DNA of 64,000 bases from contig BSDZ01000026.1 in the NCBI GenBank assembly GCA_030268105.1, forward strand, positions 1,740,001-1,804,000, given 5' to 3'. Below are positions 38,365-48,638 of this stretch, one piece after another; within the stretch, counting starts at the first letter, position 1, and the number at the start of each line of letters is the position of its first letter. The stretch is from Volvox africanus (taxonomy: Eukaryota; Chlorophyta; Chlorophyceae; Chlamydomonadales; Volvocaceae). The position numbers were made by a program, and so were the translations under genes. The notes below the pieces were generated by a model. That model was not told the DNA's origin and did not search any database. It saw only the letters and a list, made by a program, of their open reading frames with translations.

Positions 38365-38643
38365 CTAGCTAGATTTGTGCCGCCAGCTAGACTGGTGCCG
38401 CTAGCTGGACTGGTGCCACTAGCTAGACTGGTGCCACTAGCTAGACTGGTGCCACTAGCTAGACTGGTGCCACTAGCTAGACTTGTGCCGCTAGCTAGAT
38501 TTGTGCCTCCAGCTAGACTTGTGCCGCCAGCTAGACTTGTGGGGCCAGCTAGACTGGTGCCGCTAGCTAGATTTGTGCCACTAGCTAGACTTGTCCTGCT
38601 AGCTAGTCTTGTGCCGCTAGCTAGATTTGTGCCGCTAGCTTGG
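38365..38643 (+). repeat. Minisatellite block with terminal TGA changed to TGG
   Basis: The last copy reads GCTAGCTTGG instead of GCTAGCTTGA at 38641-38643. The hexapeptide frame therefore continues into the backbone and gives a 215-codon open frame, 38272-38919. This is a single substitution in one unit and is not evidence of a gene. Confidence 0.85.
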
Positions 38644-39143
38644 CTTGTGCCTCTTGCACCTATTGCTAGCTATCAGAATTCGTTTCCCAAGCAATACAGG
38701 TTTGGCATGCATCCCAACCCGCCACTGCAAGACTGTGTTTTAAACCATTTTTGCACCCATGCAGGTCTGCTTGATCTTGGTCGAGCGGTTGTGCTCTTTC
38801 CATGTGTGAGTCCATCCATCATCATAAGCAAGCAAGCATGCATGTATGTGCTTCATGGGGCGGCCATGATGGCATATCGCATGCATATGGCATGCCGCCC
38901 TATCTTGCGAATGAACTGACAAGCAAGCCACGCATATGAAGCAAGCAAGCCACGCACCTGCTCTTCAGCGCTGGAATTCACCATTCTTGCTTCATCTATC
39001 ATTCAGGTGCGTGCGTTATGAGCAGGGGGGACAGCTGCATGGGTGGACAAACTGAATGAGAGGGGAGGGCGGTGCTCAACGATGGAGCTCTGCAGCGGAA
39101 CAGGTGTGAGTGTGTGGTTGAACAGGTTCTCATCCCATGATAC

Positions 39144-39215
39144 GCTCGCGTGGTGTAGTGGTTAGCACTGTGGACTCTGAATCCGCCATCCTGACTTCAA
39201 ATCTCAGCGTGAGCT
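39144..39215 (+). tRNA. tRNA-Gln(CTG)-like, CATC class
   Basis: Variable loop CATC; consensus body with C53. Confidence 0.77.
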
Positions 39216-40411
39216 GCCTGCGCGGCTGAGCAGAACGCTCATCCAGGATGCTCATCAATGTGTGGGCTCTCACGTTGCCGCAGGAAAATCTGGAGGATCT
39301 GAAGGATCTGAAGGATTGAAGGATCTTGGCTGTAAGCATGCACAAGGTCTCATGCACTGGTCTCAACCAAATCACATCACATCACATCACATCGGGATCT
39401 GGTGGCAGAGAGATCCATCATGTTGCAGCGTGTGTGTCCTACGTCATCCGGAAAAGACAGATAGATGGTGCATGCATGCATATGACAGAAGCACAGCTGT
39501 GGCTTGCATGGATAGCCACTACTGACAGTTCAACCAGGTGCATCAACCAGACGGCGCATGCGTGATGTTCTTTTGACCTTCCGATGGTTTGCTTGTAGTA
39601 TCTACACGTCTGCACCATCAAGCGGGATGGCTAGCAAGTGGCACATGTGGCTAGCTAGATTTGTGCCGGCAGCTAGACTGGTGCCGCTAGCTGGACTGGT
39701 GCCACTAGCTAGACTGGTGCCACTAGCTAGACTGGTGCCACTAGCTAGACTTGTGCCGCTAGCTAGATTTGTGCCTCCAGCTAGACTTGTGCCGCCAGCT
39801 AGACTTGTGGGGCCAGCTAGACTGGTGCCGCTAGCTAGATTTGTGCCACTAGCTAGACTTGTGACACTAGCTAGTCTTGTGCCGCTAGCTAGATTTGTGC
39901 CGCTAGCTTGACTTGTGCCTCTTGCACCTGTTGCTAGCTATCAGAGTTCGTTTCCCAAGCAATACAGGTTTGGCATGCATCCCAACCCGCCACTGCACGA
40001 CTGTGTTTAAAACCATTTTTGCACCCATGCAGGTCTGCTTGATCTTGGTCGAGCGGTTGTGCTCTTTCCATGTGTGAGTCCATCCATCATCATAAGCAAG
40101 CAAGCATGCATGTATGTGCTTCACGGGGCGGCCATGATGGCATATCGCATGCATATGGCATGCCGCCCTATCTTGCGAATGAACTGACAAGCAAGCCACG
40201 CATATGAAGCAAGCAAGCCACGCACCTGCTCTTCAGCGCTGGAATTCACCATTCTTGCTTCATCTATCATTCAGGTGCGTGCGTTATGAGCAGGGGGGAC
40301 AGCTGCATGGGTGGACAAACTGAATGAGAGGGGAGGGCGGTGCTCAACGATGGAGCTCTGCAGCGGAACAGGTGTGAGTGTGTGGTTGAACAGATTCTCA
40401 TCCCATGATAC

Positions 40412-40483
40412 GCTCGCGTGGTGTAATGGTTAGCACTGTGGACTCTGAATCCGCCATCCTGACTTCAAATCTCAGCGTGAGCT
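40412..40483 (+). tRNA. tRNA-Gln(CTG)-like, A15 variant, CATC class
   Basis: A15 in the D loop with variable loop CATC. Its segmental paralogue at 57489 has G15 and GGAC. Confidence 0.77.
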
Positions 40484-40923
40484 GCCTGCGCGGCTGAGCA
40501 GAACGCTCATCCAGGATGCTCATCAATGTGTGGGCTCTCACGTTGCCGCAGGAAAATCTGGAGGATCTGAAGGATCTGAAGGATTGAAGGATCTTGGCTG
40601 TAAGCATGCACAAGGTCTCATGCACTGGTCTCAACCAAATCACATCACATCACATCACATCACATCGGGATCTGGTGGCAGAGAGATCCATCATGTTGCA
40701 GCGTGTGTGTCCTACGTCATCCGGAAAAGACAGATAGATGGTGCATGCATGCATATGACAGAAGCACAGCTGTGGCTTGCATGGATAGCCACTACTGACA
40801 GTTCAACCAGGTGCATCAACCAGACGGCGCATGCGTGATGTTCTTTTGACCTTCCGATGGTTTGCCTGTAGTATCTACACGTCTGCACCATCAAGCGGGC
40901 AGGCTAGCAAGTGGCACATGTGG

Positions 40924-41382
40924 CTAGCTAGATTTGTGCCGCCAGCTAGACTGGTGCCGCTAGCTGGACTGGTGCCACTAGCTAGACTGGTGCCACTAGC
41001 TAGACTTGTGCTGCTAGCTAGATTTGTGCCTCCAGCTAGACTTGTGCCGCCAGCTAGACTTGTGCGGCCAGCTAGACTGGTGCCGCCTGCTAGATTTGTG
41101 CCACTAGCTAGACTTGTGCCGCTAGCTAGACTTGTGCCGCTAGCTAGACTTGTGCCGCTAGCTAGTCTTGTGCCGCTAGCTAGATTTGTGCCGCCAGCTA
41201 GACTGGTGCCGCTAGCTAGACTGGTGCCACTAGCTAGACTGGTGCCACTAGCTAGACTGGTGCCACTAGCTAGACTTGTGCCTCCAGCTAGACTTGTGCC
41301 TCCAGCTAGACTTGTGCCGCCAGCTAGACTTGTGCCGCTAGCTAGACTGGTGCCGCTAGCTAGATTTGTGCCGCTAGCTAGA
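40924..41382 (+). repeat. Expanded minisatellite block (25.5 copies) without the terminal stop copy
   Basis: This block lies in the unit just upstream of the copia insertion. It looks like one block fused to a second: after the usual CTAGTCTT copy and ATTT copy, a new series with GTGCCGCCA begins near 41190. The final copy reads CTAGCTAGA, not CTAGCTTGA, so the frame runs on to 41481. Its paralogue at 58001 has only 15.5 copies. Confidence 0.9.
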
Positions 41383-41882
41383 CTTGTGCCTCTTGCACCT
41401 GTTGCTAGCTATCAGAATTCGTTTCCCAAGCAATACAGGTTTGGCATGCATCCCAACCCGCCACTGCACGACTGTGTTTAAAACCATTTTTGCACCCATG
41501 CAGGTCTGCTTGATCTTGGTCGAGCGGTTGTGCTCTTTCCATGTGTGAGTCCATCCATCATCATAAGCAAGCAAGCATGCATGTATGTGCTTCACGGGGC
41601 GGCCATGATGGCATATCGCATGCATATGGCATGCCGCCCTATCTTGCGAATGAACTGACAAGCAAGCCACGCATATGAAGCAAGCAAGCCACGCACCTGC
41701 TCTTCAGCGCTGGAATTCACCATTCTTGCTTCATCTATCATTCAGGTGCGTGCGTTATGAGCAGGGGGGACAGCTGCATGGGTGGACAAACTGAATGAGA
41801 GGGGAGGGCGGTGCTCAACGATGGAGCTCTGCAGCGGAACAGGTGTGAGTGTGTGGTTGAACAGATTCTCATCCCATGATAC

Positions 41883-41954
41883 GCTCGCGTGGTGTAATGG
41901 TTAGCACTGTGGACTCTGAATCCCCCATCCTGACTTCAAATCTCAGCGTGAGCT
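41883..41954 (+). tRNA. tRNA-Gln(CTG)-like, A15 and C42 variant, next to copia
   Basis: A15 plus G42 to C at 41924, which breaks the U28-G42 pair in the anticodon stem; variable loop CATC. The copia LTR begins 108 bp after its end. Shares A15 and C42 with the copy at 58780. Confidence 0.75.
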
Positions 41955-42057
41955 GCCTGCGCGGCTGAGCAGAACGCTCATCCAGGATGCTCATCAATGT
42001 GTGGGCTCTCACGTTGCCGCAGGAAAATCTGGAGGATCTGAAGGATCTGAAGGATTG

Positions 42058-42062
42058 AAGGA
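42058..42062. other. Target-site duplication AAGGA, left
   Basis: AAGGA directly abuts the left LTR edge and recurs at 45028-45032. The unbroken monomers read GATTGAAGGATCTTGG here, so the 5-bp duplication, typical for copia integrase, is confirmed by comparison with 46 empty sites. Confidence 0.95.
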
Positions 42063-42224
42063 TATTGGACTTTTCGTGTGTATTATCGCTTACATGTTAC
42101 AAGAGATTCTAGGCTCTCAAGGCAAGGAACAAGAGACCGATATAGTCAGTTGTACACAAACGACTTCTAACCAAAAACATCATAAAGGCAAGTCTGACCG
42201 AACTCGTAAAGCCAAATTCCAACA
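42063..42224 (-). repeat. Copia 3' LTR (162 bp)
   Basis: I see no substitution against the 5' LTR over the shared 162 bp, which implies a very recent insertion. The 15-bp difference is an indel that arose after, or escaped, the template switching that makes LTRs identical. Confidence 0.95.
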
Positions 42225-42231
42225 CTCCCAC
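42225..42231 (-). other. Polypurine tract, short
   Basis: GTGGGAG on the element strand directly precedes the 3' LTR, 4 bp after the polyprotein stop codon. It is short and interrupted by a T, so it is a positional call for the plus-strand primer. Confidence 0.55.
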
Positions 42232-42235
42232 GCGG

Positions 42236-44761
42236 TCAGACCTTGCACACGCCCATGCTCTTCTGGTGCTTTGCAAACTTCTCCAACGGCAGCGGCTTCG
42301 TCAAGATATCCGCCACCATGTCGTCGCTGCGACAGTCCTCCATGACCACCGCTCCACGTGCCACTTGCTCACGAACCATGTGATATCGCACAGCAATGTG
42401 CTTTGATTTTCCTGAAATTACTGGGTTCTTCGTGATCTTAATCGCTGACTGGCTATCACAGTTGATGGTGGTCGGACGTAACGAGTAACCCAACTCCGAG
42501 AGCAGAAGACGTAGCCAGAGTGCCTCCTTGGTAGCCTCCGATGCCGCCACGTATTCCGCTTCCATGGTCGAACTCGTAACTGTACGCTGTAGCCTGCTCG
42601 ACCAACTCACTGAGCCTCCATGCAAAGTGAAAACGTAACCACCAGTTGACTTGCGGCTCTCAATGCATCCTGCATAATCTGAATCTGTATAACCAATTAA
42701 ACCTTCTTCAACACGTTCGCCACCAAAAACGATGCCGCACTGAGGTGTTGCCAGCAAGAAGCGAACTACCGCCTTCGCAGCTCTCCAGTGCTGCTCAGTG
42801 GGTGCTGACATGTGGCGTGTGAGGACTCCCACGGCTTGTGCAATGTCAGGCCGGGTGCAATTTGTGATGTACATCAAGCTGCCTACCAGCTCAATGTACG
42901 GATATTGCGAGCGATCCAAAACTTCCCCGTCAGCAGCCCGCATCAGGATCGTCCCCGGGCTCATGGGAATGGATCTTGGATCTGCATTAACCATGCCATA
43001 CCGCTCGATCAGCTCATGGATCATGTGTTCCTGCGACACTGTGAGGGTGCGGGTCTCACGGTCCCGCTTGATGACTAAACCCAAAAACACCTCCGCTTCC
43101 CCCATGTCACGGCATTCATACAACTGCTTGATCTCCTCTTTCACCTCCAAAACGGTCTGCTCATCGTGAGATGCAATTAATACGTCATCTACGTACACTA
43201 ACAAGTACGTGCATATCTGACCATCTAGATCACGACGTATGTATAGGCTTGGGTCCGCATTGGACACCTCAAAACCCATCTGAATCAACTTCTCATGCAA
43301 GGTCTTGTTCCAGGCGCGCGAGGCCTGGCGCAAGCCGTACAACGCTTTGTGCAAACGACAGACGAGGCCTGGACCACCACTCTCAAAGCCTGGGGGCTGC
43401 ACGGTGTAGATTTCCTCCTCCAGGTCTCCATTTAGGAAAGCCGTTTTCACATCAAGCTGGATGTAGCTCCATGTCGTCCAACCCATCGATCTTCTCCAAC
43501 TCAATCGCGGGTGCCCCACCAATCTCCACGTGTGGCAAGACCCCTGAGAACTGGGGAACCACATTCGGTCCAAAAAAGACAGAATATGACCCATGATCCC
43601 CGGTGCATGGTACACGTCTACCTCGACATCTGTCTCAAAACAAGAGGAGCGGAACATGACCCGCCCATGGCCCTCCGGGCGTACCACGCTTCCATTCGCT
43701 GTTTTTAACCACACTTTACAATCTGAACCACAATGCTGATAGTTCCGGAGCTTGTCCTTGTCTCCAGTGACATGGACTTCTGCTCCAGTGTCGAACAGCC
43801 ACAACTCCCGCTCCCAGTCGTCCTGCTGGGAAGAGTATACCCGGGCGATCAGCTGTCTCCGTTGGCCTTGTGCTGGCCGTGGGGGAGCCGCTGCCTGTGC
43901 GGCGGCTGGGGGTTGGGCCGCGGGCGCCACTGGAGGCGGCGCCGGCGGTGGAGCTGCTAATGCCGGCGGGTTTCGGGGCTTCTGCCGCAATCCCTTCAAC
44001 GCCGGCCTCCAAATCCCCCGCTGCTCATCATTTGCCTTCTTCCTGCATTCTGCGATGAAATGCCCCTCCTTATTGCAGTAGAGGCACGCCTTCCTACTCC
44101 TGCCTCCGTCGGCGTTGCCTGCTCCAGCGCCCTGGCTGGGCCCCACTCGGGCTCCATCATGGGTACGGGAGAGGGACATCAGGGACACCTCGCGAGCCTT
44201 GTTACGCTGAAGCCTTAGCTCGCCCTCTTCGGTCTTGAGCATATCCTGCAGCTGGTCCACGCTTTCGATGCTCTCCATGTGGCGTAGCACGGACTTGACT
44301 CCGTCGTAGTCCGATGACAAGCCGCGGATAAGGTGGAGTAACGCATCCTCAGGCTCAATCTTCATCAAAATAAGGCTGGCCTTGTAGCCAATTTTATAAA
44401 AGCGGCGGAAATAATCGTCAATACTTTCTCCTGACAACATCTCAAAATCCTTAAGCTGTTGTTGGATTTGCATCCTGAAATTGCGGACGTTGGGAATGTG
44501 CTTCTTCGCCAGCGCCACCCACAAATCTCGTGCCGTTGTGTTGCCCGCAAACTGTAGCAAATCTTCTGGTAAAATGTATTTCTTGATGGTGCCGCGAGCC
44601 AATTTGTCGTCGTTTGGCTTGATCGCAGCGAGGACATCCTCGTCGTCGCTGATCGTGTCATCGATGAGCTTCCTCTCCAAGTGTGCGTTCACAACTTGGG
44701 TCACCGTAACGTAGTCATCGCGACCGAAGAATACCTTCGTGGTATCCTCGTCCTTGCCCAT
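42236..44761 (-). CDS. Copia Gag-protease-RT-RNase H polyprotein lacking integrase (841 aa)
   Basis: Gag spans roughly residues 1-200 (LTR-retrotransposon Gag fold; L-W-V-A-L around 80-84). A CCHC zinc knuckle C226-x2-C229-x4-H234-x4-C239 and a Pro/Ala-rich linker (about 262-297) follow. An aspartic protease has D324-T-G-A. RT begins abruptly at Q435-L-D-V-K-T-A-F-L-N-G and has Y523-V-D-D. RNase H carries D693, E734 and D769. Copia polyproteins usually run to 1300-1450 residues with integrase between protease and RT; here residues about 390-434 replace the HHCC finger, the DDE core and the RT fingers. In another minus frame, the residues just before 43460 read E-L-H, which normally precedes Q-L-D, so an extra base near 43460 shifts the frame; residues about 395-434 are probably out of frame. 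The chosen start is the first ATG, 89 nt inside the LTR. The stop is 11 nt before the 3' LTR. Confidence 0.92.
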   Translation of the reverse strand: MGKDEDTTKVFFGRDDYVTVTQVVNAHLERKLIDDTISDDEDVLAAIKPNDDKLARGTIKKYILPEDLLQFAGNTTARDLWVALAKKHIPNVRNFRMQIQQQLKDFEMLSGESIDDYFRRFYKIGYKASLILMKIEPEDALLHLIRGLSSDYDGVKSVLRHMESIESVDQLQDMLKTEEGELRLQRNKAREVSLMSLSRTHDGARVGPSQGAGAGNADGGRSRKACLYCNKEGHFIAECRKKANDEQRGIWRPALKGLRQKPRNPPALAAPPPAPPPVAPAAQPPAAAQAAAPPRPAQGQRRQLIARVYSSQQDDWERELWLFDTGAEVHVTGDKDKLRNYQHCGSDCKVWLKTANGSVVRPEGHGRVMFRSSCFETDVEVDVYHAPGIMGHILSFLDRMWFPSSQGSCHTWRLVGHPRLSWRRSMGWTTWSYIQLDVKTAFLNGDLEEEIYTVQPPGFESGGPGLVCRLHKALYGLRQASRAWNKTLHEKLIQMGFEVSNADPSLYIRRDLDGQICTYLLVYVDDVLIASHDEQTVLEVKEEIKQLYECRDMGEAEVFLGLVIKRDRETRTLTVSQEHMIHELIERYGMVNADPRSIPMSPGTILMRAADGEVLDRSQYPYIELVGSLMYITNCTRPDIAQAVGVLTRHMSAPTEQHWRAAKAVVRFLLATPQCGIVFGGERVEEGLIGYTDSDYAGCIESRKSTGGYVFTLHGGSVSWSSRLQRTVTSSTMEAEYVAASEATKEALWLRLLLSELGYSLRPTTINCDSQSAIKITKNPVISGKSKHIAVRYHMVREQVARGAVVMEDCRSDDMVADILTKPLPLEKFAKHQKSMGVCKV

Positions 44762-44850
44762 CCTGTCCTATCGTCGCTACCACCTCGTGCGGCCGACTTT
44801 TTGGATAATCAGGATTCACCTAGACGCGCCGTTGCGCGGGGCTCATAACC
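44762..44850 (-). other. Copia untranslated leader
   Basis: 89 nt between the 5' LTR and the Gag start, including the primer-binding site at its outer end. The rest is GC-rich with no ORF and may hold packaging signals, which I cannot identify by sequence. Confidence 0.7.
44838..44850 (-). other. Primer-binding site for half-tRNA (initiator Met)
   Basis: The element strand reads GGTTATGAGCCCC immediately after the 5' LTR. Its complement GGGGCTCATAACC resembles the anticodon arm of eukaryotic initiator tRNA-Met (loop with CAT anticodon; yeast initiator has GGGCTCATAACCC). It does not resemble TGGTATCAGAGC, the 3'-end-complementary site of most plant copia elements. Drosophila copia is primed by a 5' half of initiator tRNA-Met cleaved in the anticodon loop; the same mechanism is inferred here. 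Confidence 0.75.
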
Positions 44851-45027
44851 TATTGGACTTTTCGTGTGTATTATCGCTTACATGTTACAAGAGATTCTAG
44901 GCTCTCAAGGCAAGGAACAAGAGACCGATATAGTCAGTTGTACACAAACGACTTCTAACCAAAAACATCATAAAGGCCTAAGTCCTAACCCTAAGTCTGA
45001 CCGAACTCGTAAAGCCAAATTCCAACA
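44851..45027 (-). repeat. Copia 5' LTR (177 bp)
   Basis: Identical to the other LTR except for 15 extra bases (CTAAGTCCTAACCCT) between about 44974 and 44990. Its left edge is fixed by the adjoining primer-binding site and its right edge by the AAGGA duplication. Very short for a copia LTR. Confidence 0.95.
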
Positions 45028-45032
45028 AAGGA
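45028..45032. other. Target-site duplication AAGGA, right
   Basis: Second copy of the 5-bp duplication; the satellite continues with TCTTGGCTG. Confidence 0.95.
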
Positions 45033-46120
45033 TCTTGGCTGTAAGCATGCACAAGGTCTCATGCACTGGTCTCAACCAAATCACATCACATCACATCACA
45101 TCGGGATCTGGTGGCAGAGAGATCCATCATGTTGCAGCGTGTGTGTCCTACGTCATCCGGAAAAGACAGATAGATGGTGCATGCATGCATATGACAGAAG
45201 CACAGCTGTGGCTTGCATGGATAGCCACTACTGACAGTTCAACCAGGTGCATCAACCAGACGGCGCATGCGTGATGTTCTTTTGACCTTCCGATGGTTTG
45301 CTTGTAGTATCTACACGTCTGCACCATCAAGCGGGCAGGCTAGCAAGTGGCACATGTGGCTAGCTAGATTTGTGCCGCCAGCTAGACTGGTGCCGCTAGC
45401 TGGACTGGTGCCACTAGCTAGACTGGTGCCACTAGCTAGACTTGTGCCGCTAGCTAGACTTGTGCCGCTAGCTAGATTTGTGCCTCCAGCTAGACTTGTG
45501 CCGCCAGCTAGACTTGTGGGGCCAGCTAGACTGGTGCCACTAGCTAGATTTGTGCCACTAGCTAGACTTGTGCCGCTAGCTAGTCTTGTGCCGCTAGCTA
45601 GATTTGTGCCGCTAGCTTGACTTGTGCCTCTTGCACCTGTTGCTAGCTATCAGAATTCGTTTCCCAAGCAATACAGGTTTGGCATGCATCCCAACCCGCC
45701 ACTGCACGACTGTGTTTTAAACCATTTTTGCACCCATGCAGGTCTGCTTGATCTTGGTCGAGCGGTTGTGCTCTTTCCATGTGTGAGTCCATCCATCATC
45801 ATAAGCAAGCAAGCATGCATGTATGTGCTTCATGGGGCGGCCATGATGGCATATCGCATGCATATGGCATGCCGCCCTATCTTGCGAATGAACTGACAAG
45901 CAAGCCACGCATATGAAGCAAGCAAGCCACGCACCTGCTCTTCAGCGCTGGAATTCACCATTCTTGCTTCATCTATCATTCAGGTGCGTGCGTTATGAGC
46001 AGGGGGGACAGCTGCATGGGTGGACAAACTGAATGAGAGGGGAGGGCGGTGCTCAACGATGGAGCTCTGCAGCGGAACAGGTGTGAGTGTGTGGTTGAAC
46101 AGGTTCTCATCCCATGATAC

Positions 46121-46192
46121 GCTCGCGTGGTGTAGTGGTTAGCACTGTGGACTCTGAATCCGCGGACCTGACTTCAAATCTCAGCGTGAGCT
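46121..46192 (+). tRNA. tRNA-Gln(CTG)-like, GGAC class
   Basis: Variable loop GGAC; first copy right of the insertion. Confidence 0.77.
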
Positions 46193-47406
46193 GCCTGCGC
46201 GGCTGAGCAGAACGCTCATCCAGGATGCTCATCAATGTGTGGGCTCTCACGTTGCCGCAGGAAAATCTGGAGGATCTGAAGGATCTGAAGGATTGAAGGA
46301 TCTTGGCTGTAAGCATGCACAAGGTCTCATGCACTGGTCTCAACCAAATCACATCACATCACATCACATCGGGATCTGGTGGCAGAGAGATCCATCATGT
46401 TGCAGCGTGTGTGTCCTACGTCATCCGGAAAAGACAGATAGATGGTGCATGCATGCATATGACAGAAGCACAGCTGTGGCTTGCATGGATAGCCACTACT
46501 GACAGTTCAACCAGGTGCATCAACCAGACGGCGCATGCGTGATGTTCTTTTGACCTTCCGATGGTTTGCTTGTAGTATCTACACGTCTGCACCATCAAGC
46601 GGGCAGGCTAGCAAGTGGCACATGTGGCTAGCTAGATTTGTGCCGCCAGCTAGACTGGTGCCGCTAGCTGGACTGGTGCCACTAGCTAGACTGGTGCCAC
46701 TAGCTAGACTGGTGCCACTAGCTAGACTGGTGCCACTAGCTAGACTTGTGCCGCTAGCTAGATTTGTGCCTCCAGCTAGACTTGTGCCGCCAGCTAGACT
46801 TGTGGGGCCAGCTAGACTGGTGCCGCTAGCTAGATTTGTGCCACTAGCTAGACTTGTGCTGCTAGCTAGTCTTGTGCCGCTAGCTAGATTTGTGCAGCTA
46901 GCTTGACTTGTGCCTCTTGCACCTGTTGCTAGCTATCAGAATTCGTTTCCCAAGCAATACAGGTTTGGCATGCATCCCAACCCGCCACTGCACGACTGTG
47001 TTTTAAACCATTTTTGCACCCATGCAGGTCTGCTTGATCTTGGTCGAGCGGTTGTGCTCTTTCCATGTGTGAGTCCATCCATCATCATAAGCAAGCAAGC
47101 ATGCATGTATGTGCTTCATGGGGCGGCCATGATGGCATATCGCATGCATATGGCATGCCGCCCTATCTTGCGAATGAACTGACAAGCAAGCCACGCATAT
47201 GAAGCAAGCAAGCCACGCACCTGCTCTTCAGCGCTGGAATTCACCATTCTTGCTTCATCTATCATTCAGGTGCGTGCGTTATGAGCAGGGGGGACAGCTG
47301 CATGGGTGGACAAACTGAATGAGAGGGGAGGGCGGTGCTCAACGATGGAGCTCTGCAGCGGAACAGGTGTGAGTGTGTGGTTGAACAGGTTCTCATCCCA
47401 TGATAC

Positions 47407-47478
47407 GCTCGCGTGGTGTAGTGGTTAGCACTGTGGACTCTGAATCCGCGGACCTGACTTCAAATCTCAGCGTGAGCT
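47407..47478 (+). tRNA. tRNA-Gln(CTG)-like, GGAC class
   Basis: Variable loop GGAC; followed by the contracted minisatellite at 47914. Confidence 0.77.
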
Positions 47479-47913
47479 GCCTGCGCGGCTGAGCAGAACG
47501 CTCATCCAGGATGCTCATCAATGTGTGGGCTCTCACGTTGCCGCAGGAAAATCTGGAGGATCTGAAGGATCTGAAGGATTGAAGGATCTTGGCTGTAAGC
47601 ATGCACAAGGTCTCATGCACTGGTCTCAACCAAATCACATCACATCACATCACATCGGGATCTGGTGGCAGAGAGATCCATCATGTTGCAGCGTGTGTGT
47701 CCTACGTCATCCGGAAAAGACAGATAGATGGTGCATGCATGCATATGACAGAAGCACAGCTGTGGCTTGCATGGATAGCCACTACTGACAGTTCAACCAG
47801 GTGCATCAACCAGACGGCGCATGCGTGATGTTCTTTTGACCTTCCGATGGTTTGCTTGTAGTATCTACACGTCTGCACCATCAAGCGGGATGGCTAGCAA
47901 GTGGCACATGTGG

Positions 47914-48066
47914 CTAGCTAGATTTGTGCCTCCAGCTAGACTTGTGCCGCCAGCTAGACTTGTGGGGCCAGCTAGACTGGTGCCGCTAGCTAGATTTGTG
48001 CCACTAGCTAGACTTGTCCTGCTAGCTAGTCTTGTGCCGCTAGCTAGATTTGTGCCGCTAGCTTGA
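47914..48066 (+). repeat. Contracted minisatellite block (8.5 copies)
   Basis: It lacks 108 bp (six copies) relative to its higher-order relatives at 51633 and 55460 but keeps their 3' variant order, including the GTCCTG copy followed by CTAGTCTT. This accounts exactly for the 1160-bp monomer against 1268 bp. Confidence 0.9.
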
Positions 48067-48566
48067 CTTGTGCCTCTTGCACCTATTGCTAGCTATCAGA
48101 ATTCGTTTCCCAAGCAATACAGGTTTGGCATGCATCCCAACCCGCCACTGCACGACTGTGTTTAAAACCATTTTTGCACCCATGCAGGTCTGCTTGATCT
48201 TGGTCGAGCGGTTGTGCTCTTTCCATGTGTGAGTCCATCCATCATCATAAGCAAGCAAGCATGCATGTATGTGCTTCATGGGGCGGCCATGATGGCATAT
48301 CGCATGCATATGGCATGCCGCCCTATCTTGCGAATGAACTGACAAGCAAGCCACGCATATGAAGCAAGCAAGCCACGCACCTGCTCTTCAGCGCTGGAAT
48401 TCACCATTCTTGCTTCATCTATCATTCAGGTGCGTGCGTTATGAGCAGGGGGGACAGCTGCATGGGTGGACAAACTGAATGAGAGGGGAGGGCGGTGCTC
48501 AACGATGGAGCTCTGCAGCGGAACAGGTGTGAGTGTGTGGTTGAACAGGTTCTCATCCCATGATAC

Positions 48567-48638
48567 GCTCGCGTGGTGTAGTGGTTAGCACTGTGGACTC
48601 TGAATCCGCGGACCTGACTTCAAATCTCAGCGTGAGCT
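48567..48638 (+). tRNA. tRNA-Gln(CTG)-like, GGAC class
   Basis: Variable loop GGAC; consensus body with C53. Confidence 0.77.

Larger units (their letters stand above)
1..42062. repeat. tRNA-bearing satellite array, left part
   Basis: Head-to-tail monomers, all in one orientation, run from the window edge to the copia insertion. This part carries 33 tRNA-Gln-like copies. Spacing between successive tRNA starts ranges from 1176 to 1471 bp. Monomers are near-identical outside three variable-length loci: the 18-bp minisatellite, a 9-bp GGATCTGAA repeat and a CACAT pentamer. The array begins inside a minisatellite block, so it continues beyond the window. No transposase, rRNA or host gene lies within it. 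A centromeric, subtelomeric or heterochromatic location is possible, but nothing in the sequence shows which. Confidence 0.97.
42063..45027 (-). mobile_element. Ty1/copia LTR retrotransposon, internally deleted
   Basis: A 2965-bp element on the minus strand, inserted in the GGATCTGAA repeat of one satellite unit. Reading 5' to 3' on its own strand: 5' LTR 45027-44851, primer-binding site 44850-44838, short leader, Gag-Pro-RT-RNase H frame 44761-42236, purine stretch, 3' LTR 42224-42063. The termini are TGTTGG...CCAATA, an imperfect inverted repeat ending TA rather than the usual CA. RNase H lying C-terminal to RT, with YVDD and DVKTAFLNGD motifs, places it in copia rather than gypsy. Full-length copia elements are usually around 5 kb; this one lacks integrase and the start of RT, so it would need integrase supplied in trans. 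Confidence 0.96.
38365..47913. repeat. Segmental duplication, copy 1 (interrupted by copia)
   Basis: Block series B, C, A, then a 14.5-copy block (45360) and a 15.5-copy block ending GTGCAGCTAGCTTGA (46628) matches the series at 55460, 56728, 58001, 59287 and 60555. Once 2970 bp is removed, spacing agrees except for whole 18-bp copies. Confidence 0.8.

Noticed and set aside
42798..44081. Plus-strand open frames inside the copia element
   Set aside because: They are antisense shadows of the polyprotein, with no family motifs.
44971..44992. Interstitial telomere
   Set aside because: Only about one and a half CCCTAA-like units, confined to one LTR; too short to call.
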